Shown: positions 60,360 through 64,000 of the stretch, piece by piece
Layout: each line of letters starts with the position of its first letter
Position numbering within the stretch: the stretch's first letter is position 1
Position numbers and translations under genes: made by a program
DNA from: Hydractinia symbiolongicarpus
Lineage: Eukaryota; Cnidaria; Hydrozoa; Anthoathecata; Hydractiniidae
Assembly: GCF_029227915.1 (NCBI RefSeq)
Contig: NC_079877.1
Coordinates: forward strand, 30,343,851-30,407,850
Direction of reading: 5' to 3'
DNA length: 64,000 bases
The notes under the pieces: model-generated
What the model was told of the DNA's origin: nothing
Seen by the model: only the letters and a program-made list of their open reading frames with translations
Databases searched by the model: none

Positions 60360-60956
60360 ATGGACTACATGAAAGATCCTCACACGGCACTCTTCGTCGG
60401 TCCAACTGGCTGCGGAAAATCCAAACGCGTAGTAACACTGCTGGAGAGTGAATACTTTGATCACTTCGATTTCATTGTGATTATATGTCCAACATTAAGA
60501 TGGAACAAGACATATATGGGGAGTAACTGGTTCTGGAGGGATAGATATGTGATTCTAATTGAGCCCATGGGCATGTTGTACGAATGGATTCAAAAGATGA
60601 CGGATTTCTGTGCCGGGTACAAAACATTATTCCTGATCGATGACATCATCGCGGATGAGAAACTGGACAAAAAGAGACAACCGCTTCTGGAGCTGGCCAT
60701 CAGCGGTCGGCATCGAAACCACACCATGTGGCTACTCACACAATCATACACCGCGATACCGAAGAACTTACGAAGGCAGGCAAAAATGTTATATGTGTGG
60801 TATCCGAAGGACAGACATGATCTCGCAACCATCCACGAAGAGAATGATGTCATTGAATCGTCGGAGATCAAGAAGGTTAAGGAAAGGCTGAAAGATGGCA
60901 AATATACACATTTAGTCATGAGGATGGAACATCCAAGAACTCACGTGATTTGCTAG
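60360..60956 (+). CDS. Genome-packaging ATPase (A32-like, FtsK/HerA superfamily)
   Basis: 198 aa, starting at the ATG one base after the capsid stop; an upstream in-frame ATG inside the capsid gene is less likely. Walker A GPTGCGKS at 14-21, Walker B LFLIDD at 90-95, and the LLTQSYTAIPKNLRRQ sensor/arginine region at 125-140 are in the usual order and spacing. Length is normal for Polinton/adintovirus ATPases. It would pump DNA into preformed capsids. Intact here, but reduced to the first ~25 codons in element A and broken in element B. Confidence 0.92.
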   Translation: MDYMKDPHTALFVGPTGCGKSKRVVTLLESEYFDHFDFIVIICPTLRWNKTYMGSNWFWRDRYVILIEPMGMLYEWIQKMTDFCAGYKTLFLIDDIIADEKLDKKRQPLLELAISGRHRNHTMWLLTQSYTAIPKNLRRQAKMLYVWYPKDRHDLATIHEENDVIESSEIKKVKERLKDGKYTHLVMRMEHPRTHVIC

Positions 60957-60970
60957 ATTGGAAGTTTTTT

Positions 60971-60990
60971 TGTTACAAGACCTTGTAACA
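60971..60990. terminator. Hairpin after the ATPase gene
   Basis: TGTTACAAGACCTTGTAACA, a perfect 9-bp stem with a 2-nt loop, 15 bp past the ATPase stop and preceded by seven T. Confidence 0.6.
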
Positions 60991-61067
60991 AATCTATAGG
61001 AAAACTACAGTACTATCCTATAGACCCTTGTAACAAATCTATAGGAAAACTACAGTACTATCCTATA
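60982..61067. promoter_or_regulatory. Two 45-bp direct repeats before the 206-aa gene
   Basis: Copies start at 60982 and 61027 (cttgtaacaaatctatagg...). Each contains the inverted pair ctatagga/tcctatag. The second runs directly into the ATG at 61068. Likely a duplicated promoter or operator. Confidence 0.6.
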
Positions 61068-61688
61068 ATGATAGAATATATAAATTTCATATTACTGGTG
61101 ATAGCTGTAGTGCTATTGCTGGTATTGGTTAGTTTCTGTCTTTTTTGTATTAAAAAATACCTATGGCTATTGAAAATGGCTGAAACGGCAATTGACAACC
61201 TAATTTTTATCGATGAACGGGATGATGGGAAGAGACAGAAATTGCTCGAGTGCGTGCTGACCGGGAATAGCAAGTTATATCTTGGTAAGATGTATACGGA
61301 GGTGGAGATACAGAAGCTCAAGAATGATGAGGTGGATAAACTGTTCACCATATACGAGGCTAAACTATCCGGTCAAATGGTTAAGTCTTTAGGACAGTCA
61401 ATAATCCACATGTACTCCATGGGCGCCTGTACAGCCCTGGGTATAAAAAATCAAAAAGCTCTGAGTGATGACCTGGAGAATGATCCATTCCTAAACTCGG
61501 CACTCCAAAGGTTCACATGTGATTTATATTATAAGTTCGGATCACTACTATCACCAATCAGTGTGGGTCTAATTACAGGTAGGCATTATATCGCTGGAAG
61601 AAATTTAAACGCAAATAATAATATAGATATAGATAATAAAGATGTCAGAGGAACAGACTCCTATTCAGGTGACAACGAAGAACCCTAA
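61068..61688 (+). CDS. N-terminally anchored membrane protein
   Basis: 206 aa. Residues 5-30 are very hydrophobic (FILLVIAVVLLLVLVSFCLFCI), followed by KKY. The body is mostly helical, with DDGKRQKLLECVLTG and DLENDPFLNSALQRFTCDLYYKFGSLLSPISVGL (partly hydrophobic), and an Asn/Asp-rich tail. It is homologous to 50848-51438 of element B. The last 47 bp overlap the next gene in another frame, a sign of compact viral coding. Wholly deleted from element A. Unknown function; virion membrane or assembly role is possible. Confidence 0.7.
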   Translation: MIEYINFILLVIAVVLLLVLVSFCLFCIKKYLWLLKMAETAIDNLIFIDERDDGKRQKLLECVLTGNSKLYLGKMYTEVEIQKLKNDEVDKLFTIYEAKLSGQMVKSLGQSIIHMYSMGACTALGIKNQKALSDDLENDPFLNSALQRFTCDLYYKFGSLLSPISVGLITGRHYIAGRNLNANNNIDIDNKDVRGTDSYSGDNEEP

Positions 61689-62046
61689 AAAGGTTGAGGC
61701 TGGTAAGAGGGTGGCCGAATTCAACCGCAAACAGAGGGAAGACTATAAAAGACTGCTCATGGCGCAGGCAGAGACGCAGGCGAAGACGGAATCGACACCA
61801 ACGCGGTCGACACCTCAGACACTGTTGGAGGATCCTAAGGATATTGTAATTGAGGATTCCGTGACAGATGTTCCCAAGGGTGGGGTTAACAACTACGCAA
61901 TAATGGGCGGCGGTGTGATTGTGATGCTAATAATTGGAGCGTTGGTGGTGATGAGGAACAACACCTCACAGAGTAAGGTGAAGGACCCCCCACCGAGAGC
62001 TCCATCGGACACTAAAAAAACCAGGAGTAAACTTGAAATGGAATAA
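61642..62046 (+). CDS. Single-pass membrane protein
   Basis: 134 aa. Lys/Arg/Gln-rich N-terminus (KKVEAGKRVAEFNRKQREDYKRLL), Thr/Ser/Pro linker, one hydrophobic segment at about 92-112 (NYAIMGGGVIVMLIIGALVVM), basic tail ending KLEME. Homologues: the distal part of 14564-14980 and 50461-50811. The start is chosen at the ATG inside the previous gene because the family's N-terminal pattern begins there. Confidence 0.7.
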   Translation: MSEEQTPIQVTTKNPKKVEAGKRVAEFNRKQREDYKRLLMAQAETQAKTESTPTRSTPQTLLEDPKDIVIEDSVTDVPKGGVNNYAIMGGGVIVMLIIGALVVMRNNTSQSKVKDPPPRAPSDTKKTRSKLEME

Positions 62047-62050
62047 AGGG

Positions 62051-62068
62051 ATAATATCGCGATATTAT
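62051..62068. promoter_or_regulatory. Perfect 18-bp palindrome
   Basis: ATAATATCGCGATATTAT, 4 bp after the previous stop and 19 bp before the next start. A one-base variant is conserved in element A (14985-15002). Candidate binding site for a dimeric regulator or core promoter. Confidence 0.6.
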
Positions 62069-62087
62069 AATCTCGAAGTATATAAAC

Positions 62088-62315
62088 ATGGATAAGAAAA
62101 GTATAGTAAACGATATTTATAAGGCATCGGTCGTATGCGTTTTCGCCGTAGGCTATTCAATGCTCGGGAAAAAGGTATTAAAAATGACACCACCCTCAAT
62201 TCAGAAATTTGACCTGGAAGATACCGGAAAGCTTGTAGCCATAGTCGCCGCAAGTGAAATGACAAGAGAATATCTAGTTAAGCAGAAAATTATACCCGAA
62301 ACTATAAATATATAA
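62088..62315 (+). CDS. Small membrane protein (MDKKS family)
   Basis: 75 aa. The N-terminal helix (VNDIYKASVVCVFAVGYSMLGKKVLK) contains a moderate hydrophobic segment, and LEDTGKLVAIVAASEM is a second amphipathic stretch. Three divergent copies exist in the window, at 15025, 50198 and here; only this one is complete. Its TAA overlaps the ATG of the next gene (TAATG). Confidence 0.68.
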   Translation: MDKKSIVNDIYKASVVCVFAVGYSMLGKKVLKMTPPSIQKFDLEDTGKLVAIVAASEMTREYLVKQKIIPETINI

Positions 62316-62458
62316 TGTTGCGAATACTGGAATGGTTGGTCTGGGTTTTATGCCAGCGCAAGAAAGTTGAGAGTATTTTACCCAAGGTGGAATACCTCGA
62401 TACCGAGGTCATAGACGACTCTGATGTCATAGACTCCGAGGCTATCGTATTAAAATAA
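62315..62458 (+). CDS. 47-aa membrane-anchored micro-protein
   Basis: Starts at the ATG overlapping the previous stop by one base. Residues 1-13 are hydrophobic and aromatic (MLRILEWLVWVLC), then QRKK, then an acidic tail of about 28 residues (YLDTEVIDDSDVIDSEA). Deleted in element A. The small size makes the call moderate, but TAATG coupling and clear topology support it. Confidence 0.55.
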   Translation: MLRILEWLVWVLCQRKKVESILPKVEYLDTEVIDDSDVIDSEAIVLK

Positions 62459-62488
62459 CGCCACTATATTATACCGGATTATATAAAC

Positions 62489-62914
62489 ATGGCTTCAATT
62501 GCAATGATGTTGGGAGGTGCCTTCGCGAACGCTTTGGCCTTCACCGGATCAAGCTACCTATTTTCAAGTTTATCAAAGGATAGGATAGATAAGGAACGGA
62601 AGCGGCATGATCTGGCCATAGAACAGCTGCAAAAGGCTCAGGTTATATGGCAACGTAAAAGACAGGAGAGGGTTGACTTTATCAATAAGCAGCTCAGACT
62701 TGAGAAGAAGGCCGAGGGTAAATTCACGGAGCTGGATGACGCAATGCGGGAATATAAAAAAGTATTCGGAGGGTCACCTCTCACAGATATTCCGCGCAAG
62801 CCCGTATTGAGCGACTTTTATACACCCAGCAATGGCCAGCATGAACGGGAATTGGCATTTATCGCGCTAAGCATGATTGGTGTCGGAGGCGCCGTGTGGT
62901 ATTTCGAAAAATAG
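62489..62914 (+). CDS. Membrane/coiled-coil protein, bitopic at both ends
   Basis: 141 aa. N-terminal hydrophobic segment (MASIAMMLGGAFANALAFTG), charged helix at about 30-90 (RIDKERKRHDLAIEQLQKAQ, FINKQLRLEKKAEGKFTELDDAM), Pro-containing link, then C-terminal segment FIALSMIGVGGAVWYFEK. Two hydrophobic ends linked by a long helix would form a hairpin or bridge at a membrane. Very close to the frameshifted copy in element A. Confidence 0.72.
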   Translation: MASIAMMLGGAFANALAFTGSSYLFSSLSKDRIDKERKRHDLAIEQLQKAQVIWQRKRQERVDFINKQLRLEKKAEGKFTELDDAMREYKKVFGGSPLTDIPRKPVLSDFYTPSNGQHERELAFIALSMIGVGGAVWYFEK

Positions 62915-62933
62915 TACCATGCCGCGGGTATTA

Positions 62934-62954
62934 TGTTACATGACACATGTAACA
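62934..62954. terminator. Perfect hairpin between convergent genes
   Basis: TGTTACATG-ACA-CATGTAACA, a 9-bp perfect stem and 3-nt loop, midway between the stops of the rightward 141-aa gene and the leftward coiled-coil gene. Counterpart at 15687-15707. Confidence 0.65.
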
Positions 62955-62968
62955 TATATTCGGAGTAG

Positions 62969-64000
62969 CTAACGCTTTGTCACCATGTAGGTGTATATCA
63001 GACCTCCGATTCCGACTATCAAAGCCCACAGGTTTTGACTCAACCAACCGACGACCTCCTTTGCTCTATTTAGGATCCACGATACGATGGATCCAATTAT
63101 ACCCGGTAGGGACGCGGCTGCGGCACCGGCTAATCTACCCAGGAAAGATCCCAGCGCGCTCAGCTTGTTCTTTATCCATTCCCTCGCACCGCCCTCGGTT
63201 TTTTCATGATTTTTTGTATTACCGGTGGATGACCCCCCACCCCCAGGCGTCAAAGTTTCAACTAGAAGGCCGATAACAATACCAAATGCCGTTAGTACAC
63301 TGACGATGGTGATACCCTGCTCACGGAATAGGGTTCGTATCTTTTCACCCGATGTGGTTTCTTTGTCGAGTACTTTGGCGATTGTCTCCCTGATGCTTTT
63401 TATTTGACTGTTAAGTTTACCTTTGAGAATATCGATAATCTCTTGCCGGCCTTTCAACTCATTTTGCAAACCTTTCAACCTTTCTTTCGCTTCATTTTGT
63501 TGTTCCTCGGTCATATTTGGTGTGTTTTCCATCTCTTCCAACTTGTTTTTTTCTCTGTCAATATGCTGTTCGAGCTGAACCTTTTTTGCAACTTCATCCT
63601 GAAGACTTCCTCTTATGTTTCTCAATGATCTATCCAATCCTAGCAATTCACGCATAGGATATTCAAATAGATCACCGGTCTGGGTTGCTTCATGGTCTAC
63701 AGATTGTTGTTTGACCAATGAAATTAAATCTTCCGCACTGTTCACAACATCTCCAGACATGGTTTCTAATTCTATATCGGTCGCATTCTCTATTTTATCC
63801 GGTGACGGTAGTCTCTCTTCTATTTTGTTTAGCCTAGCGGCCTGTCGGGGGGTTATACTACCTTTCGGTATATCGAACCCCAAATTGCGCAGCCTTTTCT
63901 TGCCCAATAGATCTGCAATGGTACCGGTAGACCTTAGAGATCCGCCATGTGTCAGCGGTCTGTTATCATCCTTGTAGTATAATTCACCATCGCGAGTCTC
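62969..64000 (-). CDS. Long coiled-coil, glycine-linker membrane protein (5' end beyond the window)
   Basis: The frame is open from the stop at 62969 to the window edge (about 343 codons) without a start, so the beginning lies past 64000; the element A homologue suggests roughly 90 more residues. Features: RRLRNL-type motif (KKRLRNLGFDIPKG), long charged helix (AKKVQLEQHIDREKNKLEEM, KERLKGLQNELKGRQ), hydrophobic segment after EQGITIVSVLTAFGIVIGLLVE, PGGGGSSTG linker, and an Ala-rich amphipathic region (LGRLAGAAAASLPGIIGSIVSWIL). The final membrane segment is WALIVGIGGLIYTY and the end is MVTKR. No frameshift here, in contrast to element A. Confidence 0.75.
   Translation of the reverse strand, partial: ETRDGELYYKDDNRPLTHGGSLRSTGTIADLLGKKRLRNLGFDIPKGSITPRQAARLNKIEERLPSPDKIENATDIELETMSGDVVNSAEDLISLVKQQSVDHEATQTGDLFEYPMRELLGLDRSLRNIRGSLQDEVAKKVQLEQHIDREKNKLEEMENTPNMTEEQQNEAKERLKGLQNELKGRQEIIDILKGKLNSQIKSIRETIAKVLDKETTSGEKIRTLFREQGITIVSVLTAFGIVIGLLVETLTPGGGGSSTGNTKNHEKTEGGAREWIKNKLSALGSFLGRLAGAAAASLPGIIGSIVSWILNRAKEVVGWLSQNLWALIVGIGGLIYTYMVTKR

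Larger units (their letters stand above)
56345..64000 (+). mobile_element. Element C: Polinton/adintovirus-like element, intact where visible
   Basis: The left terminus agagatagg is shared with element A. Ten of its eleven genes are complete; the eleventh runs off the window edge. It shares gene order and about three-quarters or more of bases with element A but retains ATPase, 206-aa, 47-aa and left-end genes lost there. No integrase, PolB or protease is visible before the edge; by analogy with element A they should follow at the right. Confidence 0.85.

Noticed and set aside
10833-64000. Adenovirus-type capsid maturation protease
   Set aside because: No frame with a recognisable protease motif was found in the three elements. 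It may be lost in A and B and lie beyond 64000 in C; absence cannot be claimed.

Overview
The window looks like nuclear DNA of an invertebrate animal. It combines three things: (i) two long tandem arrays carrying class II tRNA-Leu genes without encoded CCA; (ii) three integrated, mostly broken DNA-virus-like elements of the Polinton/Maverick-adintovirus type; and (iii) a remnant of a non-LTR retrotransposon. Gene content of the elements resembles that seen in cnidarians and other marine invertebrates, but the species cannot be told from sequence alone. There is no ordinary host protein-coding gene.

Layout. 1-10832: tRNA array block 1, about ten units of ~1.05 kb, each with a UAG-anticodon slot and an AAG-anticodon slot, all on the + strand. 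10833-21949: element A, starting with a 5'-AG terminus and ending abruptly inside the N-terminal part of a DNA polymerase B gene. 21950-47124: tRNA array block 2, with more divergent units and ~2.4 kb higher-order repeats. 47125-about 54900: element B, a divergent, rearranged and decayed relative entered in the middle of a capsid gene. About 55120-56344: internally deleted LINE fragment on the - strand. 56345-64000 (edge): element C, closely related to element A and largely intact in the part that is visible.

How the genes fit together. Element C reads from its left terminus: a small unknown protein and a 393-aa membrane-anchored protein (-), then a rightward block of a 187-aa protein, double-jelly-roll major capsid protein, FtsK/HerA-type packaging ATPase, and five small membrane or coiled-coil proteins. 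It then meets a convergent, long coiled-coil/glycine-linker membrane protein (-) cut by the window edge. Element A has the same left half but carries a capsid frameshift, a ~1.25 kb deletion that removed nearly all of the ATPase, and further indels. Its right half shows what element C should have next: a tandemly triplicated membrane gene, a retroviral-type DD(35)E integrase, SAP-domain proteins (one joined to an MDM2-like RING), and the start of PolB. Element B keeps an open capsid-integrase fusion frame with two of three integrase catalytic residues changed. Its leftward genes are an MSV199/DUF3627-like protein, small membrane proteins, a broken ATPase, an HNH-like nuclease with two stops, and a PolB that has lost the second Asp of motif C.

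The most interesting signals are: the tandem tRNA-Leu array whose members vary at wobble position 34; the SAP-RING protein; the unequal-crossover hybrid membrane gene; the family of short perfect hairpins placed between convergent genes; and a conserved nested inverted repeat near the element terminus. Array/element junctions fall inside genes on the element side, so assembly chimerism should be excluded before building on the arrangement.
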